The notes: generated by a model from the sequence alone, not told the origin. A stretch of DNA of 64,000 nucleotides from Ignavibacteria bacterium (GCA_016709315.1 JADJMZ010000008.1:47686-111685), one strand, 5' to 3'; shown: positions 8,890 through 20,015, counted from the first letter of the stretch. Numbers and translations: made by a program.

Positions 8890-11317
8890 TTACTTCCAAT
8901 TTATTACATTTACCGAATCACCGTTAGATTCAAGTATGACAGCTCCTTCCCGATCTGTGCGGTGGATTTCCGTTCCTGTTATTTTGAATCTGTTAAGTAC
9001 TATATCCGACGGGTGATTAAATTTATTAAACTTCCCGCAGGAGATTACGGCAAGTTCGGGACGGTTCTTAAGTACAAAAGGAATTGTTGAAGATGTAATG
9101 CTTCCGTGATGAGCCACTTTAAGCACATCTGTTTTTAGAAATTCTGAATAGTTATCATACAAAAATCTTTCTGCTTCTTTTTCAATATCTCCTGAAAAGA
9201 ATATTTCATTATCCCTGTACTTCAGAATAAATGCAATGGAACCGTTGTTAAGATTGTCATCAGATGTTTCTCCTGATTCATTCACAAATTTTTTATCAGG
9301 AAAAAGGAAATACATTCTTAAGTCTTTAAATTCATCATTCATATATCCTGACCTTATGATCTCACTCTGAACATTCTTAATCTTTATCAGACTATCCATT
9401 GAAAGTGTGTAAGGAGTTTCAGTCTTCTGACCGCTGAGGTAAATTTTTCCTACTTCATAATTTTTGAGCAGATAATTAAGTCCGCCTGTATGATCGTTGT
9501 GCAGATGGGTTATGATAATAAGATCTATCCTGTTAATTCCCTGTCTTATCAGGTAAGGACTGATAGTCCTCTCCCCGCTGTTATATTTATCCGTAATAAC
9601 TCCGCAGTCAACGAGTATTGTTTTATCATCAGGAGTCTGAATCAATGCGCAGTCTCCTGCCCGATGTCAAGAAAAGTCACTCTTAGATTCTTTTGAAATC
9701 ATGACTTATTAGAAGACAGGACGAGACTGTGAAAATGAAAATTACAAATCTGAAATAAAATTGTCTCAGACTTTCGGAGGTTAATATAAAAATTAATAAG
9801 AAATAATATGCGAAGATCGTAATTGCCGAGAAACCTGAAACATTAATGCTGGCGTATTTTACAGATGAACACCATTTAATAAACAATAACTGAAAGCTCA
9901 GGAGAATATTGTTTGTTCCGGCTATTATAGAAGAAAAGTAATCAGAGAATATTCCTGTAATTATCTGAAAGAATCCTATTGCAAGAGATAAATTTGCCAG
10001 AGGAACTGCAATAACATTTGCAATCAGTGATATTACCGACACTTTCCCGAAATAGTCTGCAGTCAAAGGTATTGTGCCGATCTGCGCTGCGAGTGTGGTG
10101 AAGAAAAGCACGGAGATATTCTGCACATATTTCTTTTCATTGATATTCCATTCGCTGATTTTGTGAATGAAAATTTTTTCAAATAAATTATAAATAAAGA
10201 CCATTGATATTACTGCGCTGTATGAAAGTATAAAGCCGGCATCAAATAACTGTTTGGAATTAAGAATAAGAATTATCAATGCGGATGTTCCGATAATATT
10301 ATAAAAATTTATCCTCCTTTCGCTGACTGAAGCTATCAGAATCAGTATTCCCATTATAGTAGCTCTTACAATTGAAGGAGTGCTTCCCGTAAATACACAA
10401 TAGAAGACAAGGACGATAATTGTAATTACAGATCTGTACTTCAGATTCAGTCTGAACAGAGATAATACCACCGTCAGTGAAATTATTATATAAGCTACAT
10501 TGAGTCCGGAAACTGCAATGAGGTGCATGACTCCGGCATCAATAAAAGCTTTTTTCATTTCATTGGAAATATCTCCCTTCTCTCCTGTAACCAGACCTTT
10601 GAGATAAGACGACTCATCGTGATCATAGAATCTTCCAATATTTTCTAACGCAAACTCTTTGCAGGGAAATATTATTTTCTGATAAAGGAAACTCAGATTG
10701 CCCCGTGAAATTACTTTAACATTTTCATAACCTGATACATAAAACATTTTATATATCTCTTGTAGTTCAAGATATTTTCTGTAATCGAATTCTCCCGGAT
10801 TACGCCTTCCCGGCGCTTCAAGAAGTTTACCTCTGAGAGCGATATTATCACCGGCTTTAAGCACCGGAGGCGCTGAAACGGATTTGCTGTAAGTATTCCT
10901 GCTGACAGTAACTGCTATAATTCCTTCCGCAAATATTGTATCCTTTCCGGTAAATATCTCACCTGTCCTGAGTAACAGCTTTACGGAGATACTGTCGTAA
11001 TCAGGAATTTCAGATATCACACCGGTAAGAATTATATTTGATTTCCTTTTTGTATCAGGCAGATATTTTACGGAGTTTTCCGGCAAAATAAAAAAATCAA
11101 TGTTTGCTTTAAGTATTCCGAAAACAATAATGATCATAAAACAGCACACTGATGAAACGGGAGAATTTAATTTGCGGAAATAAACCGAGACAGCTATTAA
11201 AAAACAGATTGTTAAAATCAAAACAAGAAGACTGAAGTTGATAACAGAACCTGTAAGAATGCCTGCTATCAGCAAAACAGCAAATTTGAACGAAGGTATG
11301 TTTCTTAGTTGTCTCAT
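8890..11317 (-). CDS. comEC: ComEC/Rec2-type DNA-uptake channel (two frameshifts)
   Basis: ComEC carries DNA across the inner membrane during transformation. The first frame (11317 to 9683, 544 residues) has N-terminal membrane segments, an OB-like soluble region at about 60-200, and the polytopic Competence domain, recognisable by AFIDAGVMHLIAVSGLNVAYI. A second frame (9645 to 8890) is the C-terminal metallo-beta-lactamase domain with THLHNDHTGG and VAHHGS. The intervening bases encode LRVTFLDIGQGD only if two single bases are restored: an A in the run before CTAAGAG and a G in GGGCAGGAG. The protein would then have about 808 residues, normal for ComEC. It is convergent with the gene ending at 8869. 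Confidence 0.87.
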
Positions 11318-11498
11318 GAATAAATATTTTAATCGGATATATGACTGTTTCTGAATGAAATATAAAAATCAGTAAGAATATTAATCTGTATAAATAACGA
11401 TGCAAACTATGATTCCATAAATAAATTATCACAATATAAATTCATATAACTTACAACTTCGACTTTTATTAACCGTCTGATTTTCATAATTTAAATAC

Positions 11499-12803
11499 AT
11501 GAATCCTGTAGAAATAATTAAACTCAAAAGAAATAATTTTCCGCTTTCAAAACTCCAGATTGAATATTTCATCGAAGGATATCTGAGCGGAGAAGTGACG
11601 GAATATCAGATGTCGGCTTTTCTTATGGCGGTTTATTTTAATGATATGAATGAAGAGGAAACTTTTCATCTTACTGAAATAATGCTGCACAGCGGCGAGA
11701 CCATTGACCTTAGCTTTCTTGATCTTCCGAAAGTTGATAAACATTCCACCGGCGGAGTGGGAGACAAGACTTCGCTGATTCTTGCGCCGCTTGTTGCATC
11801 CTGCGGCATTGCAGTTCCGATGATATCAGGGAGAGGTCTGGGACATACGGGAGGAACTTTAGACAAGCTCGAATCTATTCCGGGATTCAATGTGAATTAT
11901 TCAATTAAGGATTTCAAAAGAATTATCTCGGAGACCGGCGTTGTTCTTATCGGACAGACATCCGAACTCGCACCTGCAGACAAAAGAATTTACGCTTTGA
12001 GAGATGTGACCGCTACTGTCGAATGCATTCCGCTTATTACTTCAAGTATCATGAGCAAAAAACTCGCTGAAGGAGCTGACGGGATTGTGTTTGATGTTAA
12101 GATTGGCAACGGCGCGAATCTACCGGATAAAGATAAATCAATTGAACTCGCGAAAAAACTTATATCAACTTCCAAAAAATTCGGTAAGAAAGCAATTGCC
12201 GTTCTCAGCGACATGGAGCAGCCGCTCGGAAATAAAATCGGCAACTGGCTTGAAGTGGAAGAATGCATTGAAATAATGAACGGCGCAATTATTCCGGATT
12301 TGTATAAACTCAACAATGTTTTATCGGGAGCTATGATTTATCTCGGAGGCAAAGCGAACAGCATTTCCGAAGGAGAAAAGATCGCCGGAGAAAAGCTGAT
12401 GGACAAAAGCGCTTACAAAAAATTTCTGGAAATTGTGAGAGTTCAGAACGGTGATGAAGCATATATAAAAGACTGGGCAAATTATAAAAGACCAAAATTT
12501 AAAAAAGATATAGTTGCTGATGAAGATGGATTCATATCTGAAATGACTGCCGTAGATTTCGGATATTCCGCAATTGAGCTGGGCTGCGGGAGAAAAAAAG
12601 TTGATGACAGTATAGATTATCTTTCCGGAATTATACTTCATAAGAAAAAAGGTAATGAGGTAAGGAAAGGTGATTTAATTTGCGAACTTTTCGCGGAAAA
12701 TGAGCAGAAGCTTTTTTCTGGTGAAAAAAGATTAAAAGGAGCAGTAAAAATTTCAAAGAATAAAACAGATTCAGTAAATCTCATAATTGATATTCTTGAT
12801 TAA
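11499..12803 (+). CDS. deoA: Thymidine/pyrimidine-nucleoside phosphorylase
   Basis: This enzyme cleaves thymidine or uridine with phosphate to the base plus (deoxy)ribose-1-phosphate in cytosolic nucleoside salvage. It is intact at 434 residues, the family length. Diagnostic segments are KVDKHSTGGVGDKTSLILAP at about 79-98, which includes the phosphate-binding GGVGD, and GRGLGHTGGTLDKLESIPGF at about 111-130. The C-terminal alpha/beta domain carries GCGRKKVDDSIDYLSGIILH. DeoA and Pdp cannot be separated from sequence alone. The nuclease lipoprotein gene follows closely, consistent with co-expression in nucleic-acid scavenging. Confidence 0.9.
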   Translation: MNPVEIIKLKRNNFPLSKLQIEYFIEGYLSGEVTEYQMSAFLMAVYFNDMNEEETFHLTEIMLHSGETIDLSFLDLPKVDKHSTGGVGDKTSLILAPLVASCGIAVPMISGRGLGHTGGTLDKLESIPGFNVNYSIKDFKRIISETGVVLIGQTSELAPADKRIYALRDVTATVECIPLITSSIMSKKLAEGADGIVFDVKIGNGANLPDKDKSIELAKKLISTSKKFGKKAIAVLSDMEQPLGNKIGNWLEVEECIEIMNGAIIPDLYKLNNVLSGAMIYLGGKANSISEGEKIAGEKLMDKSAYKKFLEIVRVQNGDEAYIKDWANYKRPKFKKDIVADEDGFISEMTAVDFGYSAIELGCGRKKVDDSIDYLSGIILHKKKGNEVRKGDLICELFAENEQKLFSGEKRLKGAVKISKNKTDSVNLIIDILD

Positions 12804-12825
12804 TTTTACAATCAGAAATTGTTTT

Positions 12826-13383
12826 GTGAGTATCTGTTTCATTTTGTCATTAATAATTTCAGGAATCTCCTGTGAGTTTAATGAAAGAACTGAAAACAAA
12901 AATGAAATTCCCGGTATTGAGAAAAAGGAAATTACAAACGGGTATATTATTGTCGCTAAAGTCATTGACGGCGATACTTTCAAAATGTCAGACGGAAGCA
13001 AGGTGAGACTGATCGGGATTGATACTCCGGAAAAGTATGATTCTGATAAACTTGACAGAGAGTCGGACATGACCGGAAGAGATAAAGAGACTATTAAAAA
13101 ATTAGGAGAAGCAGCTTCAGAATATGTAAGAAAACTTGTGGAAGGTAAAAGAGTAACTCTTGTAAGAGAGTCCGGTTATGAAGATAAGGATAAGTACAAC
13201 CGGTTACTAAGATATGTATATCTTGAAGACGGGACATTTGTAAATGCCAGAATCATCGAAGATGGTTATGCAAACGTTTATAATGCAGCTCAAGTATCAA
13301 AGATAAAAGAATTCAAAAGACTTGAAAGAGAAGCCAGAGAAAACAAGCGCGGACTCTGGGGAGAGGTAAATGGGCTGAGATAG
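12826..13383 (+). CDS. Thermonuclease-family (SNase-like) lipoprotein
   Basis: The start chosen is GTG at 12826, giving 185 residues. It opens a lipoprotein signal peptide, VSICFILSLIISGISC, with the lipobox ending ISGISC; an upstream in-frame TTG at 12787 would overlap deoA and bury the signal. The rest is a staphylococcal-nuclease fold: VIDGDTFKM, RLIGIDTPE with the catalytic Arg, then a conserved Glu and DKYNRLLRYV with the second Arg, ending KRGLWGEV. The predicted role is a calcium-dependent nuclease anchored to the membrane, degrading external DNA or RNA. It begins 22 bp after deoA, so the pair may salvage nucleosides together. Confidence 0.85.
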   Translation: MSICFILSLIISGISCEFNERTENKNEIPGIEKKEITNGYIIVAKVIDGDTFKMSDGSKVRLIGIDTPEKYDSDKLDRESDMTGRDKETIKKLGEAASEYVRKLVEGKRVTLVRESGYEDKDKYNRLLRYVYLEDGTFVNARIIEDGYANVYNAAQVSKIKEFKRLEREARENKRGLWGEVNGLR

Positions 13384-13542
13384 TAAATTTGTTTTTGTAA
13401 TTAATCAATCTTTCAAAACTGTTCAAATCAATTTCAACGCGTATTAAATAAATTCAAATTAATATCTGAAGTTACGCAAGAATCAGTTTTTCTATTTAAA
13501 ACCACACCCAAACCTCTTCCTTACTACAAAGAGTGTATCAAA

Positions 13543-13745
13543 AATGTCATTCTCGCGAATGCGGGGGTACCCTCTGGGTCATCCATTGCAGTTTTCGTAA
13601 AATGTCCTTTAATGATTGAAGACCAATTAATCGTCATTCCGGCATTTACCAATTTCTAGGTACCAACACAATATTGATTGATTTAATCGAATGCATTTGG
13701 ATGACCCATTCTTTAGGCGCATTCGGGGAATGACAAGGTTTGACA
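13543..13745. repeat. Fold-back intergenic repeat
   Basis: The ends pair as TGTCATTC...GAATGCG and GCATTCGGGGAATGACA, and inner segments pair as GGGTCATCCA with TGGATGACCC. The roughly 200-bp block can therefore fold into one long imperfect hairpin. No ORF is present. It is one of several such elements in the intergenic regions here. Confidence 0.5.
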
Positions 13746-13883
13746 GCCTGTAAATACAATTAAAATCGATTTGAATAGAGTTAAAAGTACACAGCTCCAT
13801 TTCGAATTTTCAACTTATAATTTAATTCTGAAATAAGTATTTTAAAAATTAAATAAATTTATAAATAATTATCTTATATCAGA

Positions 13884-14616
13884 ATGAAAAGAGAGATCTC
13901 CAGGTTATACAGTCCTACATTAAATAAAGAAATGGATATAGTCGCTTACGGTGATTACGGATTTGCGCTATTGCTTTTCCCAACTGCCGCTGCAGATTTT
14001 CTGGAATACGAAAGATTTCAGATGATCGAAACACTTACACCTTATATAGATGCCGGCAAATGCAAGATATATTCTATTAACAGCATTAATAATGAAAGCT
14101 GGCTTAATGATGAAATGAATCCATACGACAAAGCGGTCAGGCATCAGCAGTTCAATGATTATGTTGTAAATGAAGTTGTCCCGTTTATTTATAATGACTG
14201 TAACGGAGAAGTTCCTGTCATTACCTGCGGTGCATCACTCGGCGCTCTTCATTGCGCAAATCTTTTTTTCAAAAGACCTGATGTATTTGCAGGCACAATA
14301 GCAATGAGCGGTTCATATGATCTGAGCGATTATTCAAAAGGATATTTTGACGAAACATGTTACTTCAATTCTCCAATACATTATCTGCCTAATCTTAACG
14401 ATGAAACGATTCTTAAATAAAATGAGGAACAGCAATCACATTCACATTATGACAGGTCAGGGAAATTATGAAAAGCCGGAATCTTCAAGGACAATTTCGG
14501 AGATACTGAATTCGAAGAATGTTCCGCATAATCTTGAAGTCTGGGGACATGACGTTCCTCATGACTGGCCAACGTGGAGAAAAATGATACCTTATATACT
14601 TGAGACGAAGTTTTAA
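13884..14616 (+). CDS. Esterase/alpha-beta hydrolase (COG4947-like), one frameshift
   Basis: The first frame (13884-14420) starts MKREISRLYSPTLNKEMD and carries the nucleophile elbow TCGASLGALHCANLFFKRPD, GxSxG-like with the catalytic Ser. The second frame continues with HIHIMTGQGNYEKPESS and the C-terminal VWGHDVPHDWPTWRKMIPYIL, which supplies a plausible catalytic His. The join near 14410 needs one base correction, giving about 244 residues, the usual length of this family of cytosolic esterases. No signal peptide is present. The substrate is unknown. It stands alone in its transcript. Confidence 0.75.
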
Positions 14617-14691
14617 ATTTATAATTGTTTAAAAGAAATAAAATTAACTACTCAAGTTGTCGCTTAATTTTTAAAGTTTTTTTTCGCCACG

Positions 14692-14762
14692 AATTTCACG
14701 AATTTACACTAATTGTTTTAAAAATGTATTTTCAGATTCGTGCAAATTAGTGAAATTAGTGG
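14692..14762. repeat. Inverted repeat (GCCACGAATTTCACG family)
   Basis: The left arm GCCACGAATTTCACGAATTT and a right arm whose reverse complement is GCCACTAATTTCACTAATTT are separated by about 15 nt. It lies in the 316-bp gap before glgA and forms a long hairpin if transcribed. It is a dispersed intergenic repeat; no function is visible. Confidence 0.5.
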
Positions 14763-14932
14763 CAATATCTTGTTTTCAATCTTGGAGCAGTCAACTTAAG
14801 TTAAGTACTTAGTTTTGCAAAAGACTTTTTCCCCGGTTGTAATTTATAACAAATTAAGATTCTTATTTCTTTGTGTCTTTGAGTCTTGGTGGTAAACAAT
14901 AAAATGTATAATTTTTATAACGGAGATATTAT

Positions 14933-16390
14933 TTGAAAATCTGTTTCGCAGCTTCAGAATGTTTTCCTTTCGTAAAGACAGGCGGGCTCGGCGATGTTGC
15001 CGGCTCTCTTCCTAAAGCTCTCGCTGAAGAAGGATGTGAAGTAAAAGTATTTGTTCCTCTTTATTCGGGCATTAAAACCATTGATCATAATCTGAATCTT
15101 ATAAATGAATTCCAGGATATTCCCGTTAACATCGGCGATAAGACTGTAAATTTTAATGTATGGTACGGTACGCTTCCGGATTCAGAAGTTGAGGTTTATT
15201 TTATTGACTGCCCTGTTTATTTTCACCGGGAAATGCCTTACACAAACGACACAGATGAAGACGAGAGATTTATACTTTTCCAAATCGCTGTCATTGAAAC
15301 TCTTCAGAGACTCGAATGGGCTCCTGATATTATTCATTGTAATGACTGGCAGACAAGTCTCATCCCGGTTCTGCTCAAAATCAGTTACAAATGGGACAAG
15401 CTGTTCGAAAATACTTCCGTGCTTTTGTCAATCCATAATATCGGTTATCAGGGTAGATTTTCTTCTGAAGCAATATACAATGCGGGTCTTTCTTATGAGT
15501 TGTATTATCCTGAAGGTCCGTTTGAACTCGAAAGTTCTTTTTGTTTTTTAAAAGCCGGTATTCTTTTTTCCGAAATTATATCAACTGTCAGTCCTTCTTA
15601 TGCAAAGGAAATTCAAACATCTGAATTCGGTGCAGGAATGGAAGGAGTTCTCGAAACACGCAAAGATGACATTTACGGAGTGCTTAACGGAATTGACACA
15701 AATATCTGGAATCCGAAGAAGGATAAATTTATTCCTGTCAATTACACTTCAAAAAGTCTTAAGAAAAAAATTCAGTGCAAACAGGAACTTCTGAAAGAAG
15801 CTGAACTTGAGTTCAGTGAAAACGTGCCTTTGATCGGCATTATATCAAGGTTTGCCGGGCAGAAAGGATTTGATCTTATGTTTCCGGTAATTCACGAACT
15901 TATGTCACTGAACATTCAGATACTGATACTCGGAAGCGGCGAAAATAAAACGGAAAATTTTTTCAGGGAATTAGCGCTGGCATATCCGCAAAAGGTAAAT
16001 ACTTATATCGGATACAATAACAAGCTTGCTCATTTTATAACTGCGGGATGTGATATGTTTCTTATGCCTTCAAAATATGAACCGTGCGGATTGAATCAGA
16101 TGTACAGTCTTAATTACGGAACTGTTCCGATCGTCAGAAAGACAGGCGGACTTGCCGATACAGTAAAGGATTATCACGAATTCAACAAAGACGGAAACGG
16201 TTTCTCATTTGAAGACGATACTCCGTTCGCTTTATTATCAACAATCAAAAGGGCTGTTGATATTTTCGGCGATAAAAAAATATGGAACAAGATAATTCTT
16301 AAAGGTATGAAAGAAGATTTTTCATGGAAACATTCGGCGAAGATGTATATTGACCTTTATAAAAAAGCTCAGGCAAATCATATTAATTAA
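14933..16390 (+). CDS. glgA: Glycogen synthase (ADP-glucose type)
   Basis: GlgA transfers glucose from ADP-glucose to a growing alpha-1,4-glucan in the cytosol. The start is TTG at 14933, with GGAG about 8 nt upstream, giving MKICFAASECFPFVKTGGLG; the KTGGLGDVAGSLPKAL motif binds the nucleotide sugar. 485 residues, the family length. The GT5 N-terminal domain is followed by the GT-B C-terminal domain with PLIGIISRFAGQKGFDL and the acidic motif SKYEPCGLNQMYSLNYGTVP. It is intact. No other glycogen gene adjoins it, so it is probably transcribed alone. Confidence 0.93.
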   Translation: MKICFAASECFPFVKTGGLGDVAGSLPKALAEEGCEVKVFVPLYSGIKTIDHNLNLINEFQDIPVNIGDKTVNFNVWYGTLPDSEVEVYFIDCPVYFHREMPYTNDTDEDERFILFQIAVIETLQRLEWAPDIIHCNDWQTSLIPVLLKISYKWDKLFENTSVLLSIHNIGYQGRFSSEAIYNAGLSYELYYPEGPFELESSFCFLKAGILFSEIISTVSPSYAKEIQTSEFGAGMEGVLETRKDDIYGVLNGIDTNIWNPKKDKFIPVNYTSKSLKKKIQCKQELLKEAELEFSENVPLIGIISRFAGQKGFDLMFPVIHELMSLNIQILILGSGENKTENFFRELALAYPQKVNTYIGYNNKLAHFITAGCDMFLMPSKYEPCGLNQMYSLNYGTVPIVRKTGGLADTVKDYHEFNKDGNGFSFEDDTPFALLSTIKRAVDIFGDKKIWNKIILKGMKEDFSWKHSAKMYIDLYKKAQANHIN

Positions 16391-16496
16391 CTTACTGAAA
16401 AATTCTTTTTACATCACATAACAATTAGTAAGTTAAGATTTTTAGGACAATTTAAATAATCACATTCTGTAATTAATTTGTCTTACAGTTTTTAAA

Positions 16497-16527
16497 CCCT
16501 GCCCTCCCTTGGCAAGGGAGGGTTTAA
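16497..16527. repeat. Palindrome CCCTCCCTTGGCAAGGGAGGG
   Basis: A 9-bp perfect stem with a 3-nt loop lies between glgA and the next gene. Related palindromes lie at 19855-19895, 44085 and 59685. It could act as a glgA terminator, but no strong T-tract follows, so a dispersed repeat is the better description. Confidence 0.5.
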
Positions 16528-16584
16528 GAAGGGATCAGTAAGTAAAATTCATATGATTCAGTAAAATAATTTTCATTCTAACTT

Positions 16585-17571
16585 ATGCGGCAGTTAATTT
16601 TAAACTCTCTCGGTAAAATTTATAATAAGGTCAAGTCAAGCGAATATTTTTCGAAACTTTATTATTCAGTTGCCAACAGCAGTTACTTCAACAGCTTCCT
16701 TGAACAGGAAAAAATGCTCGCAGACAAAGGCAGAATGGATGCTTATCACAAGGCAATTACAGCGCACGTTAAAAAAGATGATGTCGTAATTGATCTCGGA
16801 ACAGGCACCGGCATTCTTTCCTTTTTCGCTTCAAAGAATTCCCCCGAAGAAAATTTATGCAGTAGAGCACGGAGCAATAATAGAATCAGCAAAAAGATAG
16901 CTGCTCATAATAATATTTCATGCATTGAGTTCGTTAATACAAACAGCAAAGACTTTACTTCTGATGAAAAAGCGGATATTATAATACACGAACAGATAGG
17001 AGCTCTTCTCTTTGATGAAAATATGAATGAGAATATTATTGATCTAAGAGACAGAATGCTTAAGCCGGGAGGAAAAATTCTTCCGGGAAAATTCGAAGTA
17101 TATCTCATACCGGTAAAACTGAAAAAAAATTATACTGTGCCTTTTATCTGGGAACAGGAAATCCACGGAATTAAGTATGACTGCTTTGACGAATTGAAAA
17201 GCGATATCTCAGCCGGTTACGGAATTCTTTATACAAGACCTGAAAACATTGACTGCTTCCTCTCCGAACCTGAAAAGATTTTATTCTTTGATATGGAAAC
17301 AATGAGTGATAAAGATATTCAAAGACAATTCAGCATTAAATCCAAAATCACAAAAGACAGTGAATGTAACGGTCTGTGTTTCTTCTTTGATATTATTTTT
17401 GATGATGAAAACATACTCAGCACTAATCCCCTCACATCTTCCACTCACTGGAATATTCCAATACTCAGGACAGAATCCATGCATTTCAAAACCGGAGATG
17501 AGATCAAATATTCCTTTGAATGGAAAGACCCGGCGGATCTTTCGACTTATAAATGGAAGTTTAATAATTAG
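16585..17571 (+). CDS. PRMT-like class I methyltransferase (internal compensating frameshifts)
   Basis: 328 residues. SAM-binding motif I is DVVIDLGTGTGILSFFA at about 72-88. Further on, DIIIHEQIGALLFDENM at about 133-149 resembles the double-E loop of protein arginine methyltransferases, followed by DRMLKPGGKILPGKFEVYLIP. Between about residues 91 and 106 the translation is nonsense (PEENLCSRARSNN), but the +1 frame there reads IYAVEHGAIIESAKK, the expected post-I motif. One extra base in CCCCC and one missing in AAAAA therefore cancel each other. The C-terminal beta-barrel fits the PRMT fold. The substrate is unknown, and Arg methylation is inference from motifs. Confidence 0.75.
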   Translation: MRQLILNSLGKIYNKVKSSEYFSKLYYSVANSSYFNSFLEQEKMLADKGRMDAYHKAITAHVKKDDVVIDLGTGTGILSFFASKNSPEENLCSRARSNNRISKKIAAHNNISCIEFVNTNSKDFTSDEKADIIIHEQIGALLFDENMNENIIDLRDRMLKPGGKILPGKFEVYLIPVKLKKNYTVPFIWEQEIHGIKYDCFDELKSDISAGYGILYTRPENIDCFLSEPEKILFFDMETMSDKDIQRQFSIKSKITKDSECNGLCFFFDIIFDDENILSTNPLTSSTHWNIPILRTESMHFKTGDEIKYSFEWKDPADLSTYKWKFNN

Positions 17572-17620
17572 TAATTAGTAATTATTAATTATTAATTATT
17601 AATTATTAATTTTCAAATTG
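17572..17620. repeat. AATTATT microsatellite-like tract
   Basis: Tandem runs of TTAGTAAT then ATTAATT repeats follow directly after the stop codon of the methyltransferase gene. A similar tract is at 28620-28665. It is simple sequence with no coding potential. Confidence 0.7.
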
Positions 17621-17639
17621 TCTTTTTAAAGAACAAATT

Positions 17640-19822
17640 TTATTCTTTCAATTCTAAATCTGATATTAAATTTACTTTCTTATCAGAATTAATTTTAACT
17701 CTTTCAACATTTTTAAGATTCATGCTGATCTTTTCCGTTGTCGAAGAAGGACTTAGTGTACATGGCGTTACTGTAGAATAACCAAGTGATGAATTAATAT
17801 CTACAAACGCCTGATCACTTGCATCAATAATTTCATCACCGTTTATATCAGTTGCTACTCTGCATCCGCTGATACTTTCTAAAGCATCGTTTTCAACTAA
17901 TGCCATATCACTTCCGTCAATTACTCCGTCCTGATTTACATCAGCAGCATAAAATTCACCGGTTGGGGTTCCGTTAGATCCGTATATATCTGAAGCAGAT
18001 GCGAAATTGTAAGAAGCATGAGGTGTAAACATTACTGTACCTGAACTCCATGATTCCTCGTTTGTGGCTGTAAGACACTGAAGCCGGTATGCTGTAGTAT
18101 TATTAACAACTGCATTTGAAAAAAAATATTCCTCAGTACTGCTTCCATAATCAATATAACCTGTTGCATAGTCTACAAAAGTACATCCGTCATAAAGCGC
18201 TACGTTCATTTGAGATTTTGGAACTGATTCTCTTTTTTCAAGTGATGCTGTGACAGTGAGAACTTTCAGAGCCGGTCCTTCTACTGCTCCGCGATATGGA
18301 TGAATGGGATCTCTTGAATTGCCAAAATAGTCTGTTGATACTCCTGCAACCGGCTTACCGTTCATATCTCCGTAGTTTGTAGTCAGTAAATAATTAGCAT
18401 CATAATTTACAGGATGAATTGCTGAATGCTGTTCATAGTCAGGACAATGAACATCTCTCCAGCTGAATGTCGAGTTATATCCAAACATCCCGTCAGTAAA
18501 ATCATAATGAGTTCCTGTATTTGCAGCTCCGTCTGAATATCCCGTGTTGTAATCAGATGTATTTGTTACTCCTGGTTCTGCGACAAACTCTATTCCGGAA
18601 TGCTGAGATGCCGGACCACCTGTCCTTAGATTTATTCCTACATTATTATAATATGTTGCTGTAGATGTACCGGATCCCTGATTATTAACATCAAAAATAC
18701 ATGCATAATTATTTTCTGTAAGTGTTCCAGTACCGCCTATTAAAGAAGTATTATTATAAACCATTGCATTATAATCTAATCCGGATCCGGGAGCTACACC
18801 GGTTATCATCAAGCCGAAAGTCGAAGTTACTTTTATATTATTCGCCTGAAGATTTATAAAATTATTCTGAACTGTTACATTTGTTACAGGATTTGGTAAT
18901 GGAGCCGGAGATTTTATAGGAATCGTGAGAATTCCCTGAATTGAAACTGCAGTAGTTCTGATTCCATTATCCATTATATCATGAATATTATTATTACGGA
19001 TTGAAACATTACCCGTTGCCTGAACATTTATAGACCTTGCTGAAGTTACAGATGCACCGCCTTTATATACAGGAACATCATCATATATTTCATTATAATC
19101 ACAAATCACGTTAGAAACAAGAGAACCAATGAATATTGCAATAGTTGAAGAGTTTCTTACCTTGTTGTTAATAAATGTAATATTACTGTTTAAAAACAAT
19201 CCTGATGTTCCGAAAACCTGAAATGTCCTATCACCCCCGCTTAGGTTGCAATGATCAACAGTAATATTATCATTTCCGGAAGTTCCGGCAACTGACTGAG
19301 CAATTTCAATACATCTTCCACCATTTATTGCACTGACTGTAACTGGAAGTGTGATGTTAAGATAGCTTATGATGTTATTCTGAGCTCCGTTTTGCATAGT
19401 TATCCCTCTTACTGCTGATGTAGTCGCTGTACAATTAAGCGAAAGCGATTGCGCTCCGGTTCCATCAATTCTCCCGTCTATAATTACATTGTCTGAACCA
19501 TTCAGTAATATTGCAGCGCCTGCACCTGCATAATTCAATATGCATCCGGCAACAGTCGGGTAAATTGTACATGATGTAAATCCTGTACTTCCAATGTAGA
19601 AGTTGCTCCTAAAGTAACCGGAGTTGCATTGATCATCACTGTAACATCTCCATTATGTAAAACCCCGACCTGGGATAAAGCTGCATTAAGTGAAGCATAA
19701 TTTGTAGGTCCTAAATTACCTGCAGTTGCAGTAACTGTTACCTGTGAATACAAATTATTTACTGAACAACTAAATACTGCAGTAAACAATATTGCATAAA
19801 TAATCTTAACTGTGAGATTCAT
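17640..19822 (-). CDS. Secreted right-handed beta-helix protein with dockerin-like module (one frameshift)
   Basis: The first frame (19822 to 19535) has a signal peptide (MNLTVKIIYAILFTAVFSCS) and begins the repeat region. The second frame (19538 to 17640, 632 residues) continues it. One base is missing near 19580; the alternative frame reads TGFTSCTIYPTVAGCILNYA across the junction. Domain order: signal, parallel beta-helix repeats rich in NNxI and GIxxxN turns (about 100-430), a beta-sandwich region, then two dockerin-like calcium loops (ADVNQDGVIDGSDM and ATDINGDEIIDASDQ) near 620-680. There is no T9SS sorting signature. The likely role is polysaccharide binding or cleavage at the surface; no catalytic residues are assigned. 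About 727 residues once joined. Confidence 0.78.
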
Positions 19823-19854
19823 TTTATTATATTTGTTTAATGAAAAAATTTAAC

Positions 19855-19895
19855 CTCCCCCTGCCCCCTCCTTGGCAAGGAGGGGGTTTGGGGGT
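19855..19895. repeat. GC-rich palindrome of the CCCTCCTTGGCAAGGAGGG family
   Basis: CCCCCTCCTTGGCAAGGAGG is a near-perfect palindrome flanked by CCCCTG and GTTTGGGGGTGG. It lies in the 193-bp gap between two minus-strand genes. It is a dispersed intergenic repeat, possibly also terminating transcription. Confidence 0.55.
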
Positions 19896-20015
19896 GGTTG
19901 TGATTTGAATATCTGTCACTCACGTAACTTCAATACATGATTATTGATAAACACTTTTTTTGTTTGAAGGATTTATAAAATTTCAGATCATAAAATTGTT
20001 AATTATAAATTCAAT

